Origin: Cryomorpha sp963748925
GTDB lineage: Bacteria; Bacteroidota; Bacteroidia; Flavobacteriales_D; Cryomorphaceae
Assembly: GCA_963748925.1 (NCBI GenBank)
Contig: CAVVKG010000009.1
Coordinates: forward strand, 372,001 to 436,000
Direction: 5' to 3'
Length of the DNA stretch: 64,000 nt
A model generated the notes under the pieces. That model ran no database searches and was not told where the DNA came from. It worked only from the letters and a program-made list of their open reading frames with translations. Of the stretch, positions 9,539-17,390 are shown in pieces. Both the position numbers and the translations under genes were made by a program. The number at the start of each line of letters is the position of its first letter. Positions within the stretch are counted from its first letter, which is position 1.

Positions 9539-9590
9539 TTGATGGAATCGCATTCAATATTATCCGTTATCCAATTCAACCAATTGATGG
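9536..9590. repeat. Direct repeat CAATTGATGG between divergent operons
   Basis: CAATTGATGG occurs at 9536-9545 and again at 9581-9590, 45 bp apart, in the divergent space between the reductase operon and the ECF sigma operon. It could be an operator pair; the first copy overlaps the -33 element of the minus-strand promoter. Function is inferred only from position. Confidence 0.4.
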
Positions 9591-9664
9591 GAGTTTTTGT
9601 TTCAGAATAATAGTAGCGTTAAAGATATTGAAATTAATACGCGTTTTTTTATGGCATCGTTTTA

Positions 9665-10231
9665 TTGAGTTCTTTACCTTTAGCCTTTTTCAAAACAAAG
9701 TTGGAGAATATTAATAAATCAGACGATAATAAGGAAAAGCTCACGGTTCAGGAATTCGAGCGTGCCTTTGATTTGTATTATACCAACGTTCGAAATTTTC
9801 TATATTACAAAACTTCTCAATCTGAACTGGCTGAAGATGTAGCGCAGGATGCGTTTGTAAAACTGTGGGAAACCCGCGATAAGATTGATAAATCGTCGAT
9901 TAAAGCCTACGTGTTTACAATTGCAAATAACCTGGCTATTAATCAGCTAAAAAGGGATCAGTTGAAGTTTAAATTTTTAAAATTACAGGTAGATAGAAAG
10001 GATATTAAGACCCCGGAATACCTCTTGGAAATGCAAGAGTTTGATGAAAAACTTCAACGAACCCTGGCAAAATTACCAGATGGTGCCAGAGAGGTTTTTC
10101 TTATGAATAGAATGGATGGATTAAAATACCGGGAAATTGCCGAGATGCTTGGGTTGAGCATGAAGGCTGTTGAAAAAAGAATGTCTCGGGCCTTAGCCAT
10201 TCTGCGTGAAAATATAAGTGGTAAATTTTGA
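9665..10231 (+). CDS. ECF-type RNA polymerase sigma factor (Bacteroidota FecI-like)
   Basis: A sigma-70 family ECF factor of up to 188 aa. Region 2 (about residues 30-80) contains FDLYYTNVRNFLYYKT and the DVAQDAFVKLWE helix; region 4 (about 125-180) ends in the helix-turn-helix LKYREIAEMLGLSMKAVEKR. The start is uncertain: TTG 9665 gives the longest frame, while an internal TTG near 9701 (LENINK) would give a length nearer the family norm; no ATG fits. Its TGA overlaps the ATG of the FecR gene (TGATG), so sigma and anti-sigma are translationally coupled. It probably directs transcription of the downstream receptor operon when the cognate FecR releases it. Confidence 0.93.
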   Translation: MSSLPLAFFKTKLENINKSDDNKEKLTVQEFERAFDLYYTNVRNFLYYKTSQSELAEDVAQDAFVKLWETRDKIDKSSIKAYVFTIANNLAINQLKRDQLKFKFLKLQVDRKDIKTPEYLLEMQEFDEKLQRTLAKLPDGAREVFLMNRMDGLKYREIAEMLGLSMKAVEKRMSRALAILRENISGKF

Positions 10232-11085
10232 TGAGCGACTTTAATAATATAGAACAAAGGATAGATGAAAGTCTGGCGGGTATGAGGCCTCCGTTTGACC
10301 AAAATTCTATTGAAGATGCAAAGGCAAGTGTTCTGTCGCGAATTTCTTTAGGAGACGAAAGCTCAAGTCAGTCAACTTCAATAATGAGCAAATCGTATGC
10401 ATGGCTGCGGGTGGCGGCTGTTTTGGCTGTTCTTTTTATTGCAGAGATTGCTTTTATCCTTTCGGGAAATGAGCGATTTGAAAATCCTGGATCTGAGCAA
10501 GCTGCTTTCTTTCTTCCGGATGGTTCAGAGATTACATTTTCTCCCGGATCTGCCGCAGAGTTCAATAAGTATAGTTGGAATTGGGATAGATCGCTCAGCT
10601 TTTCGGGTGAGGGGTATTTTGATGTTGTACCTGGTGAAAAGTTCATCGTAAATACCAAAGGTGGCGATATTGAAGTGCTCGGAACAGAGTTCACCCTGTG
10701 GGCAGATAAAAATGACTTATTTGTTCATTGCACAGAGGGAAGTGTTCAGGTTTCGAATGATTCTGGTAGCAGTGTTCTTCAAACCAATGAATTTTTACGT
10801 GTTGAGAGAGGAGTAATAACTCCAAAAGCTAGTTATTTCGTAAATGGATTTATAACACCACGTAAAACGAGGTCTCTTAGTTATGAGTCGGTTCCTGTTG
10901 GAATTGTGATTAGTGAATTAGAGAAAGTATTTGGGGTTGAGATAAAAAACGACCTGCCTTCTAACTTAATATATTCAGGAATTCTCGATATTAGCGATGA
11001 AAACCAGTGTTTTCAAGTATTTTGCAAACCATTTGGTGCAATATTTGATAAAAATGCTGATGGTCATGTGTCTATTCATCTCTAA
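10231..11085 (+). CDS. FecR family anti-sigma factor
   Basis: About 284 aa. A cytoplasmic N-terminal segment (1-55) precedes one membrane helix (AWLRVAAVLAVLFIAEIAF), followed by a periplasmic FecR domain (FFLPDGSEITFSPGSAAEF, then SGEGYFDVVPGEKFIVNT) and a DUF4974-like C-terminal domain (VPVGIVISELEKVFGVEI). Such proteins hold or activate the ECF sigma factor according to a signal from the STN domain of the receptor. I start at ATG 10231, overlapping the sigma TGA, rather than TTG 10228. The stop overlaps the receptor start as TAATG. A paralogue lies downstream at 14587-15438. Confidence 0.92.
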   Translation: MSDFNNIEQRIDESLAGMRPPFDQNSIEDAKASVLSRISLGDESSSQSTSIMSKSYAWLRVAAVLAVLFIAEIAFILSGNERFENPGSEQAAFFLPDGSEITFSPGSAAEFNKYSWNWDRSLSFSGEGYFDVVPGEKFIVNTKGGDIEVLGTEFTLWADKNDLFVHCTEGSVQVSNDSGSSVLQTNEFLRVERGVITPKASYFVNGFITPRKTRSLSYESVPVGIVISELEKVFGVEIKNDLPSNLIYSGILDISDENQCFQVFCKPFGAIFDKNADGHVSIHL

Positions 11086-13724
11086 TGAGAATTATTGCAT
11101 TTTTTCTATGCGTACTCTTTATTAATCCTTGCTTTTCACAAATAGCAGAAGGTGACTCTATTGATTTTCAGGAGTTGAGTAATTCGGGATTAAACGAAGC
11201 ACTTAAATATTTAAACCGGAAGTATGAGATTAATTTTTCCTACAACCCCGATGCATTAAATAAACTTAAAGTTCCTCCGGTGCCTGAATCGGTACAATCG
11301 GTTGAAGCATTTTTGAAACTGGCATTAAAGGGCAGCGAAATCAGTTTTGAATACATCTCAAATACTTACGTCTTATTTCCCTCGCCACGCGAAAGTTTAA
11401 AAGGTAAAAAGCAGAATTATATTTTGAGCGGAATCGTTTTAGATAAGAGTACGCAGGAGTCTCTCCCTTATGCGAGCGTTTGGATACAACAGGCTAAAAT
11501 AAGCTCGACAAGCAATTCAGACGGTAAATTTACTTTGATGAATATTCCTTCGGATACCCTGTTTGTTCAAATAAATTACCTGGGTTATGTTCCGCTGAAA
11601 ATTCCGCTTAAAGACGTAGATTTTAGCCGGGTTCTGATATGCGAAATGATTCGTCAACAGCGCAACTTACCATCTGTTCAGGTAGTTGCCAATAGCCATG
11701 AATTGGTCGAAATAGATGCTAATCCCAGTCAATTTACATTCAATCCTGTACAAATTTCTAATCTGCCAAATCTCGGTGAAAACGATGTTTTTTCTGCTTT
11801 AAGGCGCCTTCCCGGAATTCGGGGTGGACTCGACGCCTCATCGGGACTAAAAATTAGAGGAGGTGCATCAGATCATAATTTGGTTTTATTCGATGGGATT
11901 ACAGTTTATCACGTCGATCATTTTTACGGTTTTCTCAGCGCTTTCAACACCAATGTCATCAAGAACATTCAGGTAGATAAGGGGGCGTATAGCGCGCGAT
12001 ACGGTGGCAGAGCATCTGGTGTGGTAAACATAACGGGAATAGATGGCAACAAGGTAAACCCAAGCTTCCTTGTGGAGGCCACCACCCTGAGCGCAAACGT
12101 TAGAGCCGAATTGCCAATCGTACAAAACAAAGCGTCGGTGGTATTTGCTTACAGGCGATCATTTACTGACGTGATTCAATCGCAAACCTATAAGAACCTC
12201 TTCAATAATATTTTTAATTCCAGTATTCCCACTACCGACAACAATACTGTAGATGTCTTTGGCGGAAACCAGGAACCGGACTATTCCTTTAGCGATTTAA
12301 ATGCGAAAGTTAATTTTGTTCCATCTGATAAGGATGCCATTTCTTTGAGTTATTATCAGGCAAGTGATGATGTGGCGATTCGCTTTGACGGAAGTCAACA
12401 AAACCTTACCCGACAGGCTCAAGACAATACAGATTGGGGCACGGTAGGAGGTTCAATCAAATGGTCGCGCAAATGGAACAAACAATTTTTCACCTATGCC
12501 AATTACGGCTTATCCCGCTACACCAGCAACCTGGATGCGAAAGATTCGTATTTTTTTGGCAATAGCGACACCCTCTTTAGTCAGATATTTTACCAGCAGA
12601 AGAATCGGGTAAAAGACAATACGTTGCGCCTCGACAATTCTTGGGATATAGATGTGAAAACAAAACTTGAATTTGGGTACTGGAACAGCGCATATGAGAT
12701 AGAACTTCAGGCACAAAATCAGGCTAGAATTATTCAGGATTCTACGATGGATGCCAGCCTCCACGCTGTTTATGCAGAAGTAAAGAGAGAACTGGGAAAA
12801 TGGAATTTCAGCGGGGGTCTGCGTACATCTCTCTATACCGAAACAAATAGCGTTCTGTTAGAGCCACGGCTTTCATTTTCTTACCCAATTGCCCCCTCTT
12901 TTCAATTCAAGGGCGCTTATGGAATTTTTCATCAGATTATCCGCCGACTTAATGAACGAAGCCTTTACTTGAGTATTCCAGAGACCTGGACTCTATCTGG
13001 AGAGAACACGGTGCCCGTGCTAAGATCAGACCATTACGTACTCGGTTTTATTTATAAAATGGACGATTGGCAATTTGATCTGGAAGGTTATCACAAGTAC
13101 GAAACGGGAACAGTTGATTTTCTCTTTCCCGAGTTTGGCTTTGCCACCGGTGATTTAAGCCAGTTTAATACTGATGGCCAAAGGAAAGTTCTTGGCCTTG
13201 ATATATTGGTGAAGCGGGCTTTTCGAAATCAAAACCTATTGTTGTCCTATACTTTCCTCGACTCGAAAAGCAAGTATGATGATATAAATGGAGGTAACTA
13301 TTTTACAAGTTCGGGGTCGAGTGCTCATGAGCTTAATCTGGTATACAATTACGAATGGAAGAGGTGGGATTTTTCGCTCGCCTTTGTATTAGCTAGTGGA
13401 GAACCATATACTCCCGTGCTGGGTACATTTGTTGTAACGCTTCCAAATGGGGAAGAACAGCAGTTTGTAAGTATTGGTGGCCTCAATTCTGAACGACTCG
13501 ATTGGTATCATCGTGTTGATTTGGCAGTTAATTATACTGTACCCTTAAAGAAAGGAATTTTGCAAATGGGCGCTTCAATTTATAATGTCTATAATAACCA
13601 GGGAATTAAGTTTATAGACTATTATCAAGTTCCAAATGAGGACGATAATTTTTACAGTCTTGGTCAGCGTGATATTCTTTCTTTGGGTTTTACCCCTTCA
13701 CTCTTTTTAAAACTTAAGCTTTGA
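11085..13724 (+). CDS. TonB-dependent outer-membrane receptor with STN signalling domain
   Basis: 879 aa. Domains in order: signal peptide (MRIIAFFLCVLFINPCFS); STN-like domain at about 28-85 (LNEALKYLNRKYEINFSYNP); carboxypeptidase-regulatory-like beta domain at about 107-190 (LSGIVLDKSTQESLPYASV); plug at about 210-310 with GGLDASSGLKIRGGASDHN; then the beta-barrel, ending in hydrophobic LFLKLKL. The STN domain marks a transducer-type receptor that signals to FecR. Start ATG 11085 overlaps the fecR stop, and its TGA overlaps the DUF4249 start. The ligand cannot be read from sequence. Pairing with a DUF4249 lipoprotein is a recurrent Bacteroidota arrangement. Confidence 0.94.
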   Translation: MRIIAFFLCVLFINPCFSQIAEGDSIDFQELSNSGLNEALKYLNRKYEINFSYNPDALNKLKVPPVPESVQSVEAFLKLALKGSEISFEYISNTYVLFPSPRESLKGKKQNYILSGIVLDKSTQESLPYASVWIQQAKISSTSNSDGKFTLMNIPSDTLFVQINYLGYVPLKIPLKDVDFSRVLICEMIRQQRNLPSVQVVANSHELVEIDANPSQFTFNPVQISNLPNLGENDVFSALRRLPGIRGGLDASSGLKIRGGASDHNLVLFDGITVYHVDHFYGFLSAFNTNVIKNIQVDKGAYSARYGGRASGVVNITGIDGNKVNPSFLVEATTLSANVRAELPIVQNKASVVFAYRRSFTDVIQSQTYKNLFNNIFNSSIPTTDNNTVDVFGGNQEPDYSFSDLNAKVNFVPSDKDAISLSYYQASDDVAIRFDGSQQNLTRQAQDNTDWGTVGGSIKWSRKWNKQFFTYANYGLSRYTSNLDAKDSYFFGNSDTLFSQIFYQQKNRVKDNTLRLDNSWDIDVKTKLEFGYWNSAYEIELQAQNQARIIQDSTMDASLHAVYAEVKRELGKWNFSGGLRTSLYTETNSVLLEPRLSFSYPIAPSFQFKGAYGIFHQIIRRLNERSLYLSIPETWTLSGENTVPVLRSDHYVLGFIYKMDDWQFDLEGYHKYETGTVDFLFPEFGFATGDLSQFNTDGQRKVLGLDILVKRAFRNQNLLLSYTFLDSKSKYDDINGGNYFTSSGSSAHELNLVYNYEWKRWDFSLAFVLASGEPYTPVLGTFVVTLPNGEEQQFVSIGGLNSERLDWYHRVDLAVNYTVPLKKGILQMGASIYNVYNNQGIKFIDYYQVPNEDDNFYSLGQRDILSLGFTPSLFLKLKL

Positions 13725-14503
13725 TGGAAATAAGATTTACAAAATACATCACTATTCTATTCTGCTTAGCCTTAGTTGCCTGCCAAAAAAACGAAGATAC
13801 GGATGCCAACGAACTTTCTAAGAAAATACTGGTTGAAGGATATGTGTTTGCTAATGAACCGGTCAAAATAAAAATATCTTCAGTAGATTCCAGAGGCTCT
13901 TCTACATCTCATGCTGCCAGAGAAGCACAGGTAGCTCTGATTCAGGGCGACCTTGAAGTTCAACTAGTGGAGCACGATACTATCCCGGGTCATTATATCC
14001 AGCAAGATATGAGTGTACTCCTCGCTGATACAGGTGTCGTAGAATTAATCGTAGGTTATGGTGGGAATTTACATTCCTCGCAAACCGTTTTTCCATCTCA
14101 GCTCACCGGACTCGAAATAAACAATTCTGCGATTTACATAGAACCGGGAAGTGCAAATACCGTGGTGGCAACATTGAGCTGGGATCCGGTTCCCAACGCT
14201 ATTGGTTACTGCCTTTTTATCAGGAATTTATACCCATCAGCTACACCTGTTTCAAATTACAGTGCCTCTTCTCAAAGCCCTTTTTCGATAATTAACCATT
14301 CTACCACAGTAGATTTGAAGAGTAACGACTTTCAGTATTTTGGTTCATACCAAATTTATGTAACCGCTATCAGACCTGAGTTTCAGCTGATGTATAGTGG
14401 TAGCAATAATGACAACTTGATGACTGCTCCCAGCAATATAGAAGATGGCTGGGGTGTTTTTACTGCTTTTAACGGTCAATCTGTCACAGTAACGGTTCAG
14501 TAA
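13724..14503 (+). CDS. DUF4249 family lipoprotein, receptor partner
   Basis: About 259 aa, with a lipoprotein signal peptide ending in lipobox LVAC (MEIRFTKYITILFCLALVAC), then a beta-rich body containing KILVEGYVFANEPVKIKIS and a fibronectin-like ATLSWDPVPNAIGYCLFI segment. This matches the DUF4249 family, whose genes regularly follow CarboxypepD-reg/TonB receptors and are thought to act as surface or periplasmic accessory lipoproteins. The start is ATG 13724, in TGATG overlap with the receptor. The TTG at 13721 is unnecessary. Confidence 0.85.
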   Translation: MEIRFTKYITILFCLALVACQKNEDTDANELSKKILVEGYVFANEPVKIKISSVDSRGSSTSHAAREAQVALIQGDLEVQLVEHDTIPGHYIQQDMSVLLADTGVVELIVGYGGNLHSSQTVFPSQLTGLEINNSAIYIEPGSANTVVATLSWDPVPNAIGYCLFIRNLYPSATPVSNYSASSQSPFSIINHSTTVDLKSNDFQYFGSYQIYVTAIRPEFQLMYSGSNNDNLMTAPSNIEDGWGVFTAFNGQSVTVTVQ

Positions 14504-14586
14504 TTTTTTTTTGCGGGGTAGGGTAAACAATTCTAAAGGTGTATTAGTGATGTACCGTGAGGTGCGAATCATAAAATTTTTAGAAG

Positions 14587-15438
14587 TTGAGTCAAGAGAA
14601 TCCATTTGAAGAAAGTATAGACTATTGTTTGCAGCCAGGCAGAGTTTCATACACCAAATCAAAAGAAGAGGCGCGCCTTAATGTTATGAACCGTATTAGC
14701 GGTTCGGGTATCGTTAAGGAGGAGAAGGGTAGATTTTCGTTTCTTAAAATTGCCGCAGCCATCCTGGTTTTATTGATGGGATCTGCAGTCGCTTATTACT
14801 TTACCGGGGCAGAAGTTATTGAAAATCGCGGAGCAACCGTGGCTTCTTTTTCACTTCCCGATGGTTCGGTGGTTAAGTTAAACCAAAATGCGGTGGCTAC
14901 TTATAATAGCTCAACTTGGTTTTTAAACAGGGAAATAGATCTTCGATCAGGCGAAGCTTTTTTCGAAGTAGAGAAAGGAGAAAAGTTTACTGTTGAAACT
15001 ATCCTGGGAGATATCTCTGTTTTGGGAACTTCCTTTAATGTCTCCTTATCGGGGAGCAACCTGAAGGTAGCCTGCAAAACAGGTAAGGTAAAAGTAGATT
15101 TGCCGAAAGGCAAACAGCCTTTGATACTAACACCCGGCAAATCTGTAGACACCGGCCTGAGCATGAATCAAACTTCTGATGTCAACCCCGCCACTATCGG
15201 TGGCTGGATTAGAGGGGAGTTTGCCTTTGAGAATGTTTTAGTAAAAGAAGTATTCGAAACGCTTGAATCCCAAACCGAATATACCATTGAGTTTTCGGAA
15301 GAATTGAAACTAAAATATTCGGGTCAATTTGATATAAATCAGCCTATAACCAACATTCTTGATTTGGTTTGTATTCCGCTGGATTTAAACTATTCAATTG
15401 ATCAGAAGACCAAAGTAGTATCCATCACTAAAAAATAG
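14587..15438 (+). CDS. Second FecR family anti-sigma factor
   Basis: 283 aa with TTG start. Layout: cytoplasmic N-terminus 1-53, membrane helix (FLKIAAAILVLLMGSAVAYYF), FecR domain (FSLPDGSVVKLNQNAVATY, then SGEAFFEVEKGEKFTVET), and C-terminal DUF4974-like segment (VLVKEVFETLESQTEYTI). It is a paralogue of the gene at 10231-11085 and is separated from the DUF4249 gene by 83 bp. No second sigma factor or receptor gene is next to it, so one sigma gene is flanked by two potential anti-sigma genes. A 47-aa ORF follows 4 bp after the stop. Confidence 0.9.
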   Translation: MSQENPFEESIDYCLQPGRVSYTKSKEEARLNVMNRISGSGIVKEEKGRFSFLKIAAAILVLLMGSAVAYYFTGAEVIENRGATVASFSLPDGSVVKLNQNAVATYNSSTWFLNREIDLRSGEAFFEVEKGEKFTVETILGDISVLGTSFNVSLSGSNLKVACKTGKVKVDLPKGKQPLILTPGKSVDTGLSMNQTSDVNPATIGGWIRGEFAFENVLVKEVFETLESQTEYTIEFSEELKLKYSGQFDINQPITNILDLVCIPLDLNYSIDQKTKVVSITKK

Positions 15439-15442
15439 AGCA

Positions 15443-15586
15443 ATGCTAAAAGAATTGAACAAAATCAGAATGAGCTTGAAAGCCAATAAAGTTTCTGCCG
15501 GTTTGACTCCGCTATGGGATCAGTTCTATGTGAAAGAGCAGAATAGAAAATTTAAAAATAAGTGGGATAAGATTAAAAATACTTAA
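15443..15586 (+). CDS. Small basic hypothetical protein, 47 aa
   Basis: ATG 15443 lies 4 bp after the FecR stop and opens 47 codons ending at TAA 15584-15586. The product is Lys/Arg-rich with two amphipathic-looking helical stretches (MLKELNKIRMSLKANK and VKEQNRKFKNKWDKIKN) and no signal peptide. A strong terminator follows at 15636, consistent with it being the last gene of the sigma-FecR operon. No family is recognised; coding status rests on spacing and context. Confidence 0.5.
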   Translation: MLKELNKIRMSLKANKVSAGLTPLWDQFYVKEQNRKFKNKWDKIKNT

Positions 15587-15635
15587 TCAATCCTTTAGTG
15601 ATAGTTTAGTTGTTTTTTGTTTGAATAAAATCTGA

Positions 15636-15673
15636 CCCCGATTGCTCAAAGAGTAATCGGGGTTTTTGTTTTT
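15636..15673 (+). terminator. Terminator of the sigma/FecR/TonB operon
   Basis: CCCCGATT and AATCGGGG arms (with an inner CT/AG pair) form a stable hairpin followed by TTTTTGTTTTT. Confidence 0.9.
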
Positions 15674-15715
15674 AAGGCAGGGAAATAAGGCACTTCATTG
15701 TATATAATACGATAA

Positions 15716-15868
15716 GGGAAGCCGAACACTTCCCGAAATCATTCATGGTAGTTTTAGAAAGTGTCTGAGAGTTAAAATCTCCTGAGTTACTGTAACGAGG
15801 CTTTGGAGATCTGATTTTCGACACTTGTTAATCTGGTTGGGAAGCCCCGCGTTTGCGGGGCTTTTTTT
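15716..15868 (+). ncRNA. Candidate structured non-coding RNA with its own terminator
   Basis: No ORF fits here, but several stems line up on the plus strand: GGGAAG/CTTCCC (15716-15721 with 15729-15734), a long-range AAGTGTC/GACACTT stem (15759-15765 with 15820-15826) enclosing ATCTCC/GGAGAT (15777-15782 with 15805-15810), then a GC-rich terminator at 15842-15868 with a plus-strand T-run. The upstream operon already has a terminator at 15636-15673, so the second one implies a separate plus-strand transcript. An AT-rich stretch with TATAAT at 15703-15708 could hold a promoter, but no TAnnTTTG box is present. No known RNA family is recognised. Confidence 0.4.
15842..15868 (+). terminator. Plus-strand terminator overlapping the end of the YhdH-type gene
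   Basis: AGCCCCGC-GTTT-GCGGGGCT is followed by seven T's whose last two bases belong to the stop codon (TTA on the plus strand) of the minus-strand gene at 15867. There is no U-run on the minus strand, so it acts on plus-strand transcription. Confidence 0.85.
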
Positions 15869-16862
15869 AATCATTCAAATCCGCCACAACTCGTCCTACC
15901 GTTTCTCCTTCCAGGATATCTTCCATGTAGTTCACTATTTTCTCGAGAGGAACCACAACTGTCATTTCTTCCAGGTCGTGTGGTTTCAAGTCAGAAGCCA
16001 GTCTCTTCCATATTTCCAGTCTTAATTCACGCGGGGTTTCAGCAGAATCTACGCCGAGCAGGTTCACCCCGTTGAGTATAAACGGGAATACCGTAGTATG
16101 AAGTTCTGCCGATGACACCAATCCACAAGCAGCCACATTCCCATTTCGTCCGCAGCGTTTTAAAATCGTAGCCAGCGTATTTCCACCTACTGTGTCAATT
16201 GCTCCGGCCCAGGCTGGCGACATAAGCGGCTTACCCGATTCGTCGTTTACTTCTTCGCGATTAATACATCGTTTGGCACCGATGTTTTTTAACCAACTAT
16301 AGTGCTCTTGCTTTCCGCTTGACGCCACGACAGTATAGCCTGCTTTGTGTAAAATAGCAATGGCCATCGATCCAACTCCTCCGCTTGCTCCGGTTACGAG
16401 TATTTCGCCCATTTCGGGTTTTTGGCCACCCTGCTCCATCTTGTGCAAGGCCAGGGCAGCGGTGTAAGCTGCTGTGCCCATCACCATGGCTTCTCTTAGG
16501 GTTATGCCTTCCGGCAATGGGATTACCCACTCCGAAGGAACCGAAATGTATTCGGCAAACCCACCTTTGGTATTCATTCCCAAATCGTAAGAAGTAACTA
16601 TTACTTCCATTCCCACCGGGAGGTCGGGATCTGTACTTTCTGCAATAATTCCTGAAGCATCTACTCCGGGTGTATGCGGATATTTCTTGGTTACTCCTTT
16701 GTTTCCATTTGCCGAAAGGGCATCCTTATAATTCAAACCCGCATAAGCTACCTTGATCAGAATGTCATTTTCGGGTAGAAAACTCCGGTCAACGGTTTCA
16801 ATATTCCGGGTAAAATTGCCTTCAGAATTTTGGCGAACTACGAGTGCCTTGTAATGCTCCAT
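15867..16862 (-). CDS. YhdH/YhfP-type quinone oxidoreductase (acrylyl-CoA reductase-like)
   Basis: A 331-aa zinc-free MDR-superfamily enzyme. Seen are the GroES-like N-terminus with YAGLNYKDALSANG and HTPGVDASG, and the NADPH-binding GASGGVGSMAIAILHKAGY. The YhdH branch includes AcuI, which reduces acryloyl-CoA to propionyl-CoA; the actual substrate here is not determined. The gene starts at ATG 16862, six bases after the RidA-type gene, so the two probably form an operon. Its end is convergent with the candidate RNA terminator. Confidence 0.92.
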   Translation of the reverse strand: MEHYKALVVRQNSEGNFTRNIETVDRSFLPENDILIKVAYAGLNYKDALSANGNKGVTKKYPHTPGVDASGIIAESTDPDLPVGMEVIVTSYDLGMNTKGGFAEYISVPSEWVIPLPEGITLREAMVMGTAAYTAALALHKMEQGGQKPEMGEILVTGASGGVGSMAIAILHKAGYTVVASSGKQEHYSWLKNIGAKRCINREEVNDESGKPLMSPAWAGAIDTVGGNTLATILKRCGRNGNVAACGLVSSAELHTTVFPFILNGVNLLGVDSAETPRELRLEIWKRLASDLKPHDLEEMTVVVPLEKIVNYMEDILEGETVGRVVADLND

Positions 16863-16868
16863 GAGGTT

Positions 16869-17288
16869 TTAATTTAGTGTAGCAATGCATTTAAGCTCAA
16901 TGCCGATAGGTGTTGGGAGGCAGTTTATCTCAACCGTAGTTCTGCAAGGCTGGTTATCCTTAAAATACTCAGCATAGATGGCGTTGTAGGTCTTAAAATC
17001 GTCTTTCATATTTGTCAAAAACACGGTTACATCCACCAAATTATCCCATGAAGAACCAGAGGCTTCCAGTATAAGCCGCACATTTTTAAAAACCGAATGG
17101 CATTGCTTCGCTATGTCGTAAGATTCAATATTTCCGTCTTCATCAAGCTCCACACCTGGTATTTTCTTCGTGTTTCGCTCGCGAGGCCCTACGCCACTCA
17201 AAAAGAGCAAATTGCCTACGCTGCGGGCATGTGGATAGAGACCTACCGGCTCGGGAGCTTTTTCTGAATTGTATTTATCCTTTTCCAT
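16869..17288 (-). CDS. RidA family enamine/imine deaminase
   Basis: A YjgF/YER057c/UK114 fold protein. From ATG 17288 it has 139 aa, close to the usual 125-150; the upstream in-frame ATG at 17330 adds a poorly conserved extension. Motifs include GLYPHARSVGNLLFLSGVGP at the N-terminus, NLVDVTVFLTNM in the middle, and PCRTTVEINCLP with the conserved Arg that binds the carboxylate of the enamine substrate. RidA proteins hydrolyse reactive 2-aminoacrylate and related imines; the GPRE insert also resembles 2-aminomuconate deaminases. It is co-directional with and 6 bp upstream of the YhdH-type gene. Confidence 0.9.
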   Translation of the reverse strand: MEKDKYNSEKAPEPVGLYPHARSVGNLLFLSGVGPRERNTKKIPGVELDEDGNIESYDIAKQCHSVFKNVRLILEASGSSWDNLVDVTVFLTNMKDDFKTYNAIYAEYFKDNQPCRTTVEINCLPTPIGIELKCIATLN

Positions 17289-17390
17289 ATTGTCTGAGAA
17301 ATTTTGATTGGTGAATCTATAAAAATGCATCCAATTGAGGGCAATCTCTCACCTGCTAAAACCATTTGTATCTTTTCCTGTTTGATACTC

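Noticed and set aside
14504..14586. Search for a terminator and promoter between DUF4249 and the second FecR
   Set aside because: The 83-bp gap has a T-rich run but no hairpin and no TAnnTTTG box, so a separate transcription unit cannot be supported.
17304..17390. Extended start of the ligase-associated exonuclease
   Set aside because: The family N-terminus begins at ATG 17391; the upstream part overlaps the divergent RidA gene region and shows no conserved motif.
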